Source: Asaia bogorensis (GTDB lineage Bacteria > Pseudomonadota > Alphaproteobacteria > Acetobacterales > Acetobacteraceae). From it: 53,371 bases of DNA. The translations under genes were made by a program, and so were the position numbers. Below the pieces are notes generated by a model. The model had not been told where the DNA came from, did not search any database, and worked only from the letters and a program-made list of their open reading frames with translations. Of the stretch, positions 25,732 through 34,301 are shown piece after piece; position 1 is the stretch's first letter; each line of letters begins with the position of its first letter. The DNA lies in NCBI GenBank assembly GCA_945869965.1, contig CAMBRC010000019.1:1-53371 (forward strand). Reading direction: 5' to 3'.

Positions 25732-27087
25732 ATGGTGCAAGGCCACCACGGTTTGAAACATTGGGCCTCCAGCCTGGCCGCACGCACCGCCGTGCTGCTG
25801 TTGGGCGGGCTGCTGGTCACCCAGGTGGGCGGCCTGAGCCTTTACTCGCTCGACCGCGCCGAATTGCTGAACTCGGCCCAGGAAAGCGAGCTGTCCCGAC
25901 AGGTCGTCGCGGTCTATCGCAGCCAGGTTCTGGCGCGCCCGGAACACCGCGCCAACTTGATCGACCAGTCGCGCCTGAATGTCGCGATGACCGTCCGGCT
26001 GGCCAGCGATCAACCGGCGGTCGCCTTGCCGATGGCGCCCGCGGCGCTGCAACGGCGGCTGCGATCGGACATGCAGATGATGCCGCTGCCGGAGTCGTTG
26101 CGCCCGCGGGCGATCCTGGTGCACAGCGACGCGCGGCAAGAGCGGATCGTCGTCGTGCTGCAATTGCCCGAGGGCGAGTGGCTGCAGGCCGACATGACGC
26201 TGTCGCCGATCTGGCCCTGGCATTCCGGCGCCTTCCTGCCGACATTTGCCGTGATGTCGGTGGTGGCGACCTTGCTGACGCTCTGGGCGGTCCAGCGGCT
26301 GATCCGGCCGGTGGGAACGCTGGCGGCGGCGGCCGAGGCGCTGGGGCGCGACGTCAACGCGCCGCCGCTGCCGGAAAGCGGGCCGGCCGAACTGGCGCTG
26401 GCGGCGGCGGCGTTCAACACCATGGCCGCGCGCATCCGCCGTTTCGTCGATGACCGCACCTTCCTGCTGACCGCCATCGGCCATGACTTGCGCACGCCGA
26501 TCACCCGGCTGCGGCTGCGCGCCGAGGATGTGGAGGACGACGAACAGCGCCGCCGGATCATCGGCGACCTGGACGAGCTGGAAGCCATGATATCGGCAAC
26601 CCTGGCCTTTGGACGCGATGCAACCCTGTCCGAGCCGGCAACGAAGCTGGACTTCGCCGCCCTGGTGACCACGGTACTGCACGAGGCTGGCGACGCCCGC
26701 CCGCTGCTCGATCCCGTGGCAATCGCGTTCCACGGCCCGTCGCAGCTGGCCGTGACCGCCCGCCCGATGGCGATGAAGCGGGCACTGACGAACCTGATCG
26801 CCAATGCGTTGAACTACGGCGGCAGCGCGCATGCGACATTGCAGCCGCCGGCCGGCGGGATGGTGACGCTGCATATCGATGATACCGGCCCCGGCATTGC
26901 CCCCGAGGACCTGGAGCGCGTGTTCCTGCCGTTCCTGCGCCTCGAAGCCAGCCGCAATCGGGAAACCGGCGGGGTCGGGCTCGGTCTGCCGATCGCGCGC
27001 AACATCCTGCGGGCCCATGGCGGCGATGTCGTGCTGGCCCGCCGTCCAGGCGGCGGATTACGGGCAAGCATCACCCTGCCCGCCTAG
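25732..27087 (+). CDS. EnvZ-type sensor histidine kinase
   Basis: A 451-residue membrane sensor kinase. Transmembrane segment 1 is at about 17-39 (ARTAVLLLGGLLVTQVGGL), and a periplasmic domain of about 125 residues follows. Transmembrane segment 2 is at about 168-190, HAMP at 190-240, and the H-box is AIGHDLRTPITRLRLRAED with phosphoacceptor His251. The ATP-binding region has the N-box NLIANALNYGG, the G1 box DDTGPGIAPEDL and the G2 box GGVGLGLPIARNIL. It phosphorylates the regulator encoded just upstream. The periplasmic part has no recognised sensor fold, so the signal is open. Confidence 0.93.
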   Translation: MVQGHHGLKHWASSLAARTAVLLLGGLLVTQVGGLSLYSLDRAELLNSAQESELSRQVVAVYRSQVLARPEHRANLIDQSRLNVAMTVRLASDQPAVALPMAPAALQRRLRSDMQMMPLPESLRPRAILVHSDARQERIVVVLQLPEGEWLQADMTLSPIWPWHSGAFLPTFAVMSVVATLLTLWAVQRLIRPVGTLAAAAEALGRDVNAPPLPESGPAELALAAAAFNTMAARIRRFVDDRTFLLTAIGHDLRTPITRLRLRAEDVEDDEQRRRIIGDLDELEAMISATLAFGRDATLSEPATKLDFAALVTTVLHEAGDARPLLDPVAIAFHGPSQLAVTARPMAMKRALTNLIANALNYGGSAHATLQPPAGGMVTLHIDDTGPGIAPEDLERVFLPFLRLEASRNRETGGVGLGLPIARNILRAHGGDVVLARRPGGGLRASITLPA

Positions 27088-27123
27088 CACGTGATTGGCA
27101 TGGCGCCGGACCAGCTGCTGGGC

Positions 27124-27155
27124 AAAAAAGAGCCCCGCGGTTCACACCGCGGGGC
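27124..27155 (-). terminator. Rho-independent terminator, minus strand
   Basis: Perfect 10-bp stem GCCCCGCGGT-TCAC-ACCGCGGGGC (27132-27155). On the minus strand it is followed by TC and six T residues (27124-27129 read as A on the plus strand). It would end leftward transcripts. The nearest leftward gene, lysR, ends over 400 bp away, so either lysR has a long 3' UTR or a separate RNA ends here. On the plus strand the stem has no T-run. Confidence 0.8.
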
Positions 27156-27559
27156 AAGTGTACAGGGAGGCTTCACGTCTGGGAGACGCAGGAGCCCAAA
27201 GGCCCCCTTCCCCGCCGCAATGGGCGGGAAACTTCAACGAAGGGTCCAAGTGCCCCGCCCGGGGGGCTATCGTGACGCCGCAAGGGTGGCAGCAAGCCTG
27301 GCGTTACGCTCCGGACCCGTCCGAAACCAACGCCGGGAAGCTATGGTGCGCTGCGGCGCCCGACCATGGCCAAAAGCCCAATACGGCCAAGCCTTTCGCG
27401 CAAATCACGCGTCGTATTCGTTGATTCAGCAGCATTTTGTGGCAACGCGATGTCGGTATTGTTAAATTCCCGTGATGATCCCGCCACGTGGACGTGCAAA
27501 TGGCGGCGCGTCAACCGCGCCGCCATTTCCAGCATCACAGCCATGTGATCGCGCCAGGC
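27156..27559 (-). other. Structured convergent gap without a gene; possible non-coding RNA
   Basis: About 400 bp lie between the histidine kinase stop and the lysR stop. No open frame is convincing: the longest, a 67-codon minus-strand frame at 27341-27544, lacks a ribosome-binding site. Local hairpins are seen (CCCGCC-GCAAT-GGGCGGG near 27211-27228, and further GC-rich stems up to 27310). A minus-strand terminator stands at the left end. I could not match this to tmRNA, RNase P RNA, SRP RNA or 6S RNA by eye. It could be a lysR 3' UTR or an independent small RNA. Confidence 0.35.
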
Positions 27560-28441
27560 TTACCGCTGGGCGAGCTGACCCAGCAGGAAATCCCGGAACA
27601 CCGCCACTCGCTTGGAATTACGCAACTCCTCAGGATACACGAAATACACATCGATCTTCGGCGCCTTCACGTCGCCGAGCACCCGCACCAGGCCGTCATT
27701 GTCCATATGCATGTAGTCGGGGATCGCGGTGATCCCGAGACCGGCACGGCAAGTTGCGTACATGGCGCGCAGCGAATTGACCTCCAGCACCGCCTTGCGC
27801 GGGCTGCCGGCGCGGCGTCCGGCTTCGGCCAGCCAGTTGATGTCCTGCACCGGCGGATGATGGTCGCCGAACAGGATCAGCTTGTGGCTGTCCAGCTCTT
27901 CGGCCGTCTTCGGCGTGCCGTGCTGCTTAAGGTATTCCGGCGAGGCGCAAACATGCCATTCCAGCGCGGTCAGATGGCGCTGCACCAGATCCGGCTGCTT
28001 GGGCGCATGCATGCGGATCGCCACATCGGCCTCGCGCATCGCCAGGTCCAGGTCGGTGTCATCCAGCAAAAGCTGCATGCTCACATCCGGATACTGCTCC
28101 AGGAAGGTATGCAGCCGCGGCGCCAGCCAGGACGAGCCGAAGCCCACCGTCGTGGTCACCTTCAGCCGGCCAGCCGGCCGTTCCTTGCTCTCGGTCAGCA
28201 GCGCTTCGGTCATCGCCAGCTTGGCAAAGACCTCGCGCACCGTCCGGTTCAGGCTCTCGCCTTGCTCGGTCAGGATCAACCCGCGCGCATGGCGATGGAA
28301 CAGCGGCACCTGAAGTGCCTCCTCCAATGCCGAAATCTGGCGGGAGACCGCCGACTGGCTCAGGTTCAGCGTGTCGCCGGCATGCGTGAAGCTGCCCGCC
28401 TCTGCGACAGCGTGGAACACGCGCAGTTTGTCCCAGTCCAT
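27560..28441 (-). CDS. LysR-family transcriptional regulator
   Basis: A 293-residue LysR regulator starting at ATG 28441 (MDWDKLRVFHAVAEAGSF); an earlier start adds nine residues. The winged helix is at about 1-60 (LNLSQSAVSRQISALEEAL), followed by the linker helix and the effector domain. That domain opens GRLKVTTTVGFGSSWLAPRL and includes LGITAIPDYM. Most LysR regulators control a divergent gene, but here trxB lies upstream on the same strand. The target is therefore not obvious, though trxB coupling is possible. The start-site region carries no clear ribosome-binding site. Confidence 0.9.
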   Translation of the reverse strand: MDWDKLRVFHAVAEAGSFTHAGDTLNLSQSAVSRQISALEEALQVPLFHRHARGLILTEQGESLNRTVREVFAKLAMTEALLTESKERPAGRLKVTTTVGFGSSWLAPRLHTFLEQYPDVSMQLLLDDTDLDLAMREADVAIRMHAPKQPDLVQRHLTALEWHVCASPEYLKQHGTPKTAEELDSHKLILFGDHHPPVQDINWLAEAGRRAGSPRKAVLEVNSLRAMYATCRAGLGITAIPDYMHMDNDGLVRVLGDVKAPKIDVYFVYPEELRNSKRVAVFRDFLLGQLAQR

Positions 28442-28564
28442 GGTGAAGCAATTCCCCTGTCGCCCCACCCCACCCTTTGCGATGCGGTGCGACGCCCTTT
28501 GTTGTTCCTCGCTCCAAAGGAGCCAGGATAGCCCTTAGCCCTCGCGGTCCGCCGTGATCGACGC

Positions 28565-29545
28565 CTATGTCGCGGCGACACCCAATGCGTGCGAATCGGC
28601 AGCATGCTCGGCCAGCCACTTTTCGACTTCCAGGGCTGCCATGCAACCAGTTCCTGCGGCTGTGACCGCCTGACGCCACACTTTGTCCTGCACATCGCCC
28701 GCCGCGAACACCCCGGGCACCGATGTACGGGTCGATCCCGGCGGCGTTTGCACGTAGCCCTCGCCATCCAGGGCGAGCTGGCCCTGGAATACCGAAGTGG
28801 TCGGCGTATGCCCGATGGCGATGAAAACCCCATCAATTTCCAGCAACCGTTCCGCCGATGTCGCGATATCGCGCAAACGCAGCCCATTCACCGTGACTGG
28901 CGCGGCGGCGGCGGTGATCTCTTCCACCACGGCGTTCCACACCACCTTGATGCGCGGATGGGCAAACAACCGGGCCTGCAAGATCTTTTCGGCCCGCAAG
29001 CTGTCGCGCCGGTGGATCAGCGTCACCTCGCTCGCCAGATTGGCCAGATAGAGCGCTTCCTCGACGGCCGTGTTTCCACCGCCGATCACCGCCACCCGCT
29101 TGCCGCGAAAAAAGAAACCGTCGCAGGTGGCACAGGCGGAGACACCAAACCCCTGCAACCGCTGCTCGGATTCCAGCCCGAGCCAGCGCGCCTGCGCCCC
29201 GGTGGCGATAATAATGGAATCAGCGATGTAGATGTCGCCCGAGTCGGCCTCGCAGCGGAACGGCCGGGCGGAAAAATCCACCTTGGTGATGATGTCGTAC
29301 GCAATCCGGGTGCCGACATGCTCGGCCTGTTTCTGCATCTGCTCCATCAGCCACGGTCCCTGAATCGCCTCGGCGAAACCGGGATAGTTCTCTACATCGG
29401 TGGTGATCGTCAGCTGCCCGCCCGGCTGCAAGCCGGCCACCAGCATCGGTTCCAGGCTGGCGCGCGCGGCATAGATCGCGGCGGTATAGCCGGCGGGGCC
29501 GGCGCCGATAATCAGCACGCGGGTTCGGTGGGTCGTCGTGGCCAT
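28565..29545 (-). CDS. trxB: Thioredoxin-disulfide reductase
   Basis: A 326-residue flavoenzyme that reduces thioredoxin with NADPH. The FAD motif is GAGPAG (14-19). The redox pair is CATC (Cys138, Cys141) in SACATCDGFFF. The NADPH motif VIGGGNTAVEEA is at about 153-164, and the C-terminal FAD contact is VFAAGDVQDKVWRQAVTAAG. All domains are complete and the length is normal. It is divergent from the Lrp gene and upstream of lysR on the same strand, with a 123-bp gap between them. Confidence 0.96.
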   Translation of the reverse strand: MATTTHRTRVLIIGAGPAGYTAAIYAARASLEPMLVAGLQPGGQLTITTDVENYPGFAEAIQGPWLMEQMQKQAEHVGTRIAYDIITKVDFSARPFRCEADSGDIYIADSIIIATGAQARWLGLESEQRLQGFGVSACATCDGFFFRGKRVAVIGGGNTAVEEALYLANLASEVTLIHRRDSLRAEKILQARLFAHPRIKVVWNAVVEEITAAAAPVTVNGLRLRDIATSAERLLEIDGVFIAIGHTPTTSVFQGQLALDGEGYVQTPPGSTRTSVPGVFAAGDVQDKVWRQAVTAAGTGCMAALEVEKWLAEHAADSHALGVAAT

Positions 29546-29614
29546 GCCAGCAGATTCCGATCGATAATCGCGGCAGACTAGGGGCGGCAGGGGTGCGCTT
29601 CAAGCAAGCAGGCC

Positions 29615-29666
29615 TTGTGCAAGCTGTCCTGTGCAATAATATTTCGTCAGCCTAGCCGAATTCGGC
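29615..29666 (+). promoter_or_regulatory. Candidate lrp promoter with overlapping palindrome
   Basis: TTGTGC (29615-29620), a 16-bp spacer and TAATAT (29637-29642) resemble a sigma-70 promoter facing the Lrp gene. Thirteen bases on lies a perfect 12-bp palindrome GCCGAATTCGGC (29655-29666), near the expected transcription start. A regulator bound there would block transcription, as in Lrp autoregulation. This is inferred from position. Confidence 0.4.
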
Positions 29667-29699
29667 AACGACCTGACCCTGGGGAAGATCCGTCCACCG

Positions 29700-30176
29700 A
29701 TGAAACCGTCGCCCGAGACACCCATACTGGACGCGATCGACCGCCGCATCCTGGCCGAATTGCAGGCCGATGGCCGTATGACCAATGTCGAGCTGGCCCG
29801 CAGGGCGGGCATCTCCGCGCCGCCTTGCCTGCGCCGCGTCCGCCGGCTGGAGGAGGCCGGCATCATCCGCGGCTACCACGCCGATTCCGAGCCGCAGAAG
29901 CTGGGCTGGGAGATCACCTTCTTCGCCATCGTCGGGCTGGAAAGTCAAAAAGAGGTGGTGCTGTCCGCCTTCGAAGCCATGTGCGCCGAATGGCCCGAGG
30001 TGCGTGAGTGCCACATGATCCGCGGCGGCGGCGATTTCCTGCTTCGGCTGGTGGCGCGCGACACCGCGCATGAGAACTTGTTGACCCAGAAGTTGACCGG
30101 GGCGGCCAATGTCGGCCGGGTCCAGACGCTGCAAACCATCCGCACCAGCCGCAACCTCGCCGGCGTGCCGCTCTGA
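29700..30176 (+). CDS. Lrp/AsnC-family transcriptional regulator
   Basis: A 158-residue Lrp/AsnC regulator. The helix-turn-helix is at about 8-55 (ILDAIDRRILAELQADGRMT, then LARRAGISAPPCLRRVRRLE). The RAM effector domain runs from about 70 (ITFFAIVGLESQ) through MIRGGGDFLLRLVARDT. Such proteins sense amino acids and form octamers. It is transcribed away from trxB. Its stop overlaps the presumed CTG start of the glycosyltransferase gene (CTGA), and a threonine-dehydratase-like enzyme follows in the same run. Amino-acid control of that enzyme is plausible. Confidence 0.92.
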   Translation: MKPSPETPILDAIDRRILAELQADGRMTNVELARRAGISAPPCLRRVRRLEEAGIIRGYHADSEPQKLGWEITFFAIVGLESQKEVVLSAFEAMCAEWPEVRECHMIRGGGDFLLRLVARDTAHENLLTQKLTGAANVGRVQTLQTIRTSRNLAGVPL

Positions 30177-31657
30177 GCGGGCTGCTCCGGGCCGAGCGAC
30201 TCGGCCTGGCGGCACTGGCGCTCCTGACCCTGCTCCGCCTTGGTGTCGCCGGCGCCACTCCGCTCTCGGCCGACGAGGCCTATTACTGGGTCTGGGCGCG
30301 GGCACTGGCGCCGGGCTATCTCGATCATCCCCCGATGGTGGCGCTGTGGATCGCCGCCGGTACCGCCCTTGCCGGCGATGGCGCGCTAGGGGTGCGGCTG
30401 CTCGCCCCGCTCTCCGCCGCCTTGGGCTCGTTGCTGCTGGCGCAGGCGGCGCGCGACCTGCTGCCCGGCGATGAGGCTGCCCGCCGCCATGCTGGCGTGG
30501 TCGCCGCCGCGCTGATGAATGCCACGCTGCTGTTCGGCATCGGCAGCGTGACCATGACGCCGGACACGCCGCTGCTGTTCTTCTGGACTGCGGTACTCTG
30601 GGCGCTCGGCCGGCTGCAGGCGACACGGCGGGCCGATTGGTGGCTGGCGGCCGGTGCGGCGGCGGGCATGGCCGGGCTCAGCAAATACTCCGCCGCCCTG
30701 ATGCTGCCCGGCATCCTGCTCTGGGTCGCCGCCATCCCGGGCCATCGCCCTTGGTTGCGCGGCTGGCAGCTCTGGGCCGGCGCCGCACTCGCCCTGTCGA
30801 TCCTGGCGCCGATGCTACTGTGGAACGCCGAGCATGACTGGGTCAGCCTGATCAAACAGGCGACGCGGGGCGGCCAGGCCACGCCGTGGCGGATATTGCA
30901 GTTCCAGGCCGAGCTGATCGGCGGACAGCTCGGCCTCGCCACCCCGATCATCGCGGCGCTCGCCGCCATCGGCGTGTGGGCCAGCGTCGCGCGCGGCACA
31001 AGCGGCCCGCCCGGCTGGGTGCTGCTGTCCGGCCTGTCGGCGATGCCGGCGGTGATCTTCGTGCTGCATGCCCTGGGCGAGCGGGTCCAGGCGAATTGGC
31101 CCGGCATCCTCTACCCCGCCGCCTGCATCGCCGCCGCCGGCCTGGGTGCAAGCTGGCAGCGTTGGGTGCGCCCCGGCCTGGTCCTCGGCTTCGCGCTCAC
31201 CGCGATCACCTGGACCCAGGCCGCGCTGGCCCCGGTCGCCCTGCCGATGCGCCTTGACCCCACCCTGTTGCGTCTCGGCGGCTGGCAGCTTTTGGCCGAC
31301 ACCGTCGCCGAGACTGCCCGGCGCGAAGGTGCCAGTTTCGTCGCCTCGGACAATTACGGCCATGCCGCCCTGATGGCTCGGCTGCTGCCGCCGGGACTGA
31401 CCGTCATCGGGCTGGAGGATCGCTGGGCGCTGTTCCGCCTGCCCGACGCCCGCGCCACGATGACCGGCCAGACCGGCCTGCTCCTGCGCAGCACCCGGCG
31501 CGACGACCGGCCGGACCAGCGCGACTGGGCCAGCCTCGCCCCGGCCGCCACGCTCGACCGCACCCGCAATGGGATGACGGCGGAGGGGTTCCGGCTGTAT
31601 CGTGGCATCTTCCAGCACGGCACCCAGCCCGCCGCCCTGCTGCCGCGCCCGCGATAG
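30173..31657 (+). CDS. GT39-family membrane glycosyltransferase, probably CTG-started
   Basis: A polytopic GT-C protein of the ArnT/PMT-like family (glycosyltransferase 39). Conserved DEAYYWVWARALAPGYLDHPP, the catalytic Asp-Glu and the DHPP motif (residues 34-35 and 51-54 of this frame), lies before the first ATG (30335). The true start must therefore be upstream. No ATG, GTG or TTG exists in frame between the stop at 30071-30073 and 30335. CTG at 30173, overlapping the lrp stop as CTGA, is the best candidate, giving 494 residues; CTG 30182 is another. About ten further membrane helices and a soluble tail follow. A lipid-linked sugar donor and lipid A or protein acceptor are likely for the family, but not shown. 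Confidence 0.8.
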   Translation: MSGLLRAERLGLAALALLTLLRLGVAGATPLSADEAYYWVWARALAPGYLDHPPMVALWIAAGTALAGDGALGVRLLAPLSAALGSLLLAQAARDLLPGDEAARRHAGVVAAALMNATLLFGIGSVTMTPDTPLLFFWTAVLWALGRLQATRRADWWLAAGAAAGMAGLSKYSAALMLPGILLWVAAIPGHRPWLRGWQLWAGAALALSILAPMLLWNAEHDWVSLIKQATRGGQATPWRILQFQAELIGGQLGLATPIIAALAAIGVWASVARGTSGPPGWVLLSGLSAMPAVIFVLHALGERVQANWPGILYPAACIAAAGLGASWQRWVRPGLVLGFALTAITWTQAALAPVALPMRLDPTLLRLGGWQLLADTVAETARREGASFVASDNYGHAALMARLLPPGLTVIGLEDRWALFRLPDARATMTGQTGLLLRSTRRDDRPDQRDWASLAPAATLDRTRNGMTAEGFRLYRGIFQHGTQPAALLPRPR

Positions 31658-31666
31658 GAGAGGCCG

Positions 31667-32659
31667 ATGCAGTCACCGATCTACGGCGACGTCCCAACCT
31701 TTGATGACGTCATGGCCGCACGCGCCCGCATCGCCCCCCTGGTGGTGCGCACCCCGATGATCCGCAACCCGCTGCTGGACCAACTCACCGGCGGCACCAT
31801 CCTGCTCAAGCCGGAAACCCTCCAACGCACAGGCAGCTTCAAGCTGCGCGGCGCCAGCAACGCCATCCTCCAGCTCGACGCCGCCCAGCGCCGGGCCGGC
31901 GTCGTCACCCATTCCTCCGGCAACCACGCCCAGGCCACCGCCTTCGCCGCCCACTCCGTCGGTGCCCTGGCCACCATCTTCATGCCCGACGATGCCCCCG
32001 CCATCAAAGTCGAGAGCACCCGCCGCTGGGGCGCCGAAATCCGCCGCTACAACCGCCACACCGACGACCGCGAAGGCATGACGCGCGCCCACGCCGAAGC
32101 CAGCGGTGCCGTGCTGGTCCCGCCCTTCGACCACCCGGACGTCATCGCCGGCCAGGGCACCCTGGCCATCGAGCTGGTCGACGACGCCGAGGCCGCCGGC
32201 CTGACCATGGATGCCCTGCTCGCCTGCACCGGCGGCGGCGGCCTGATCGCCGGCTGCGCCCTGGCCATCGAAGGCGCCTCACCGACCACGCGCGTCTACG
32301 CCGTCGAACCCGCCGGCTGGGATGACACCGGCCGCTCGCTGGCCTCCGGCAACCGGGAAACCAACCCGCCCGGCGGCTCCACCCTGTGCGACGCCCTGCT
32401 GGCCCACTCGCCCGGCCGGCTCACCTTCTCGATCAACCATCCGCGCCTGGCCGGCGGCATCGCGGTCACCGACGAGGAAGTCATGGCCGCCATCCGCTTC
32501 GCCTTCAGCCATCTCAAGCTGGTGGTCGAACCCGGCGGCGCGGTCTGTCTCGCCGCCCTGCTGGCCGGGAAGTTCGACGCAAAGGGCAAAATCGTCGGCG
32601 CCGTGCTGAGCGGCGGCAACGTCGATCCCGACGTCTTCGGCCGCGCGCTCGCCGGCTGA
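31667..32659 (+). CDS. Threonine/serine dehydratase-like PLP enzyme
   Basis: A 330-residue fold-type II PLP enzyme. Lys59 in TGSFKLRGA binds PLP, SSGNHAQA (83-90) holds the substrate carboxylate and GGGGLIAG (about 183-190) the PLP phosphate. It has the catalytic domain of threonine dehydratase without an ACT regulatory domain, so it matches the catabolic or serine racemase-like group. It would convert threonine to 2-oxobutyrate, or act on serine or hydroxyaspartate. The stop lies two bases before the GST start, and AGGAGAGG precedes its ATG. Lrp control is plausible from its nearness. Confidence 0.87.
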   Translation: MQSPIYGDVPTFDDVMAARARIAPLVVRTPMIRNPLLDQLTGGTILLKPETLQRTGSFKLRGASNAILQLDAAQRRAGVVTHSSGNHAQATAFAAHSVGALATIFMPDDAPAIKVESTRRWGAEIRRYNRHTDDREGMTRAHAEASGAVLVPPFDHPDVIAGQGTLAIELVDDAEAAGLTMDALLACTGGGGLIAGCALAIEGASPTTRVYAVEPAGWDDTGRSLASGNRETNPPGGSTLCDALLAHSPGRLTFSINHPRLAGGIAVTDEEVMAAIRFAFSHLKLVVEPGGAVCLAALLAGKFDAKGKIVGAVLSGGNVDPDVFGRALAG

Positions 32660-32661
32660 CC

Positions 32662-33246
32662 ATGCTGCTGTTCTTCTCGCCGGGCTCGCCCTATGCCCGC
32701 ATGATCCGCATCGCGTGGCGCGACCGTGCCATCGGCGGCATCGAGGAACGCGAAGCCACCCTGCGCGACCCCGGCTCGGTGCTGTTGGCGCACAACCCGT
32801 CCGGCCGCGTGCCCACCCTGGTGCTGGATGACGGCACCGCACTGGGCGAAACCCTGCTGATCCTGACGCACCTCGACCGCCTGCATGCAGCCGCGCCCCT
32901 CATCCCGCAAACCCAAGCCGGCCTGGCCGAACTCGGCCGCGCGATGGGCCTGCTGGACGGCATCGCCGTCTGGAACCGCGAACTGCGCCGCCCCGAACAT
33001 GAACGCTCGCCCGCCGTGCTGGCGCTCGAAGCAACACGGGCGAACCGCATTGCCGACGCGCTGGAACACACCCCGCCCGCCCATCCCACCGCCGCCCTCG
33101 CCCTGGCGTGCGCACTCGGCTACTGCGACCGCCGCCACACCGTCTGGCCCTGGCGCACCGGCCGCCCCAGCCTCGCCCGCTGGCACGACGCCCATGCCGC
33201 CACCGCGCATTTCCTGGCGACCCAACCACCCTCCCCCGCCGGTTGA
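32662..33246 (+). CDS. Glutathione S-transferase family protein
   Basis: A 194-residue GST. The N-terminal thioredoxin fold opens MLLFFSPGSPYARMIRIAW and holds the glutathione loop NPSGRVPTLVLDDGTAL, followed by ETLLILTHLD. The helical C-terminal domain has ALACALGYCDRR and late WPWRTGRPSLARW. The family covers detoxification and disulphide exchange. The first active-site residue is Ser in the SPGSPYA loop, as in the beta/bacterial type. The start is ATG 32662, two bases after the previous stop, so it is translated with the dehydratase-like enzyme. Confidence 0.88.
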   Translation: MLLFFSPGSPYARMIRIAWRDRAIGGIEEREATLRDPGSVLLAHNPSGRVPTLVLDDGTALGETLLILTHLDRLHAAAPLIPQTQAGLAELGRAMGLLDGIAVWNRELRRPEHERSPAVLALEATRANRIADALEHTPPAHPTAALALACALGYCDRRHTVWPWRTGRPSLARWHDAHAATAHFLATQPPSPAG

Positions 33247-33327
33247 TTCGGCTGGACGCCCGCGTCATCGGCGGTATCATTCGCGCCGCAACCATCGACG
33301 AGGTGCGCATGCCGACGGCAGCCCCGC

Positions 33328-33612
33328 ATGAGTGAGGTCATCACCCTCCCGCGCGCCCGCGACGACACCTGGTGGGCGGTGATCGCCTCCATCGGCCGCA
33401 CCACCCGCGTTGCCAACATCTATCCCAGCCGCACCGCCGCCCTCGAGGATCGCGCCTGGCGCGAACAGCAGGTCGCCGCCCATGCCGGCTTCCTGCGCAC
33501 CTCGCGCCAGCCCGCCCCGCGCTACAGTGTCGCCCCGATGCGTCGCGCCGACCTGCCGCGCGGCTGGCAGCCGTTGCCCGCGCTCGGCTTCCTGCGCGGC
33601 CAGTTCATCTGA
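33328..33612 (+). CDS. Small protein of unknown function
   Basis: A 94-residue basic protein. The core DDTWWAVIASIGRTTRVANIYPSR is followed by charged helical sequence (ALEDRAWREQQVAAHAGFL) and a basic Pro-rich end. There is no signal peptide. I do not recognise a family. The frame reads smoothly with codon use like its neighbours, and the alternative frames here are Arg/Pro shadow sequence. The gap of about 80 bp from the GST gene holds no other gene. Confidence 0.6.
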   Translation: MSEVITLPRARDDTWWAVIASIGRTTRVANIYPSRTAALEDRAWREQQVAAHAGFLRTSRQPAPRYSVAPMRRADLPRGWQPLPALGFLRGQFI

Positions 33613-33832
33613 TCTTCCCGCCGCACCAGAATTGCCGCGGCCGCATGAGTAGATTCCGCAATATTTATCAGTAGACGGCCAGAAAATTGCGACTACTGTT
33701 GGTGCCGGTAGAACTTGCATACAAGCGTCAACGATAACCGGCCGGGCGCCACCGAATACATGCTTTTAGCCGGCTAAGCCTGTGCTGCGGTCCAATTGCC
33801 ACGCCCATTTCCGCCAATAGAAGGAGGACACG

Positions 33833-34285
33833 ATGCACATCGCCTCTGCGCCCATCCTGGCCGTGGCTCTCGGCCTCGCCCTCTCTGCCGCCCCAGCACT
33901 TGCCCAGCCACCGCCGCCCGGCCCCAATCCCGGCGCGGCCATCCTGACCCACGCCGACACGGTGCGCGACCTCGCTGCCCTGTGCGACCCGCAATGGGGC
34001 GGCATGCCGCGGCTGGAGGCAATCGCCTATTGCCAAGGCTTCCTGACCGCCGCCGGCCAATACCACTCCCTGCTGCACCCGGCGCGCGGCCCCATCCGGC
34101 CGCTGTTCTGCCTGCCGGAACGGGTACCCACAGTCGCCGAATCCGGCGTCGACTTCGCCCAATGGGCCCGCGCGACGCCGCGCTTCGCCGACGATCCGGC
34201 GCTGGACGGCTTCCTGCGCTGGGCCCAGGCCCGCTACCCCTGCCCGCCGGCCCAAGCCGGCCGTGCCGCGCGCCAGTCACGCTGA
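33833..34285 (+). CDS. Secreted Rap1a/Tai-like protein
   Basis: A 150-residue exported protein. A signal peptide covers residues 1-24 (cleavage after ALA). The mature part has four cysteines (Cys51, Cys67, Cys93, Cys137) set in the pattern of the Rap1a/Tai domain: AYCQGFLTAAGQYHSLL, FCLPE, FAQWARATP and RYPC. Members of this group are periplasmic immunity proteins against type VI amidase effectors, but the domain also occurs alone with no known role. No effector gene is nearby. AGGAGGA sits 6 bases before ATG 33833. The 220 bp upstream hold no gene and are AT-rich for this genome; they should contain its promoter. Confidence 0.78.
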   Translation: MHIASAPILAVALGLALSAAPALAQPPPPGPNPGAAILTHADTVRDLAALCDPQWGGMPRLEAIAYCQGFLTAAGQYHSLLHPARGPIRPLFCLPERVPTVAESGVDFAQWARATPRFADDPALDGFLRWAQARYPCPPAQAGRAARQSR

Positions 34286-34301
34286 GCGAGAGGAAAAAGA
34301 C

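Noticed and set aside
24841-27018. A 725-codon open frame on the minus strand under the two-component genes
   Set aside because: It is antisense to the response regulator and kinase, and its sequence is Arg/Gln/His-rich without domains: a high-GC shadow.
27156-27480. tmRNA, RNase P RNA, SRP RNA or 6S RNA in the gap at 27.1-27.5 kb
   Set aside because: No tag-coding sequence, P4-like element, SRP tetraloop motif or 6S pattern could be recognised by eye, so only an unnamed RNA is suggested.
33108-33335. A 75-codon frame bridging the GST end and the next small gene
   Set aside because: It overlaps the GST frame almost fully and reads as Arg/Pro shadow sequence.
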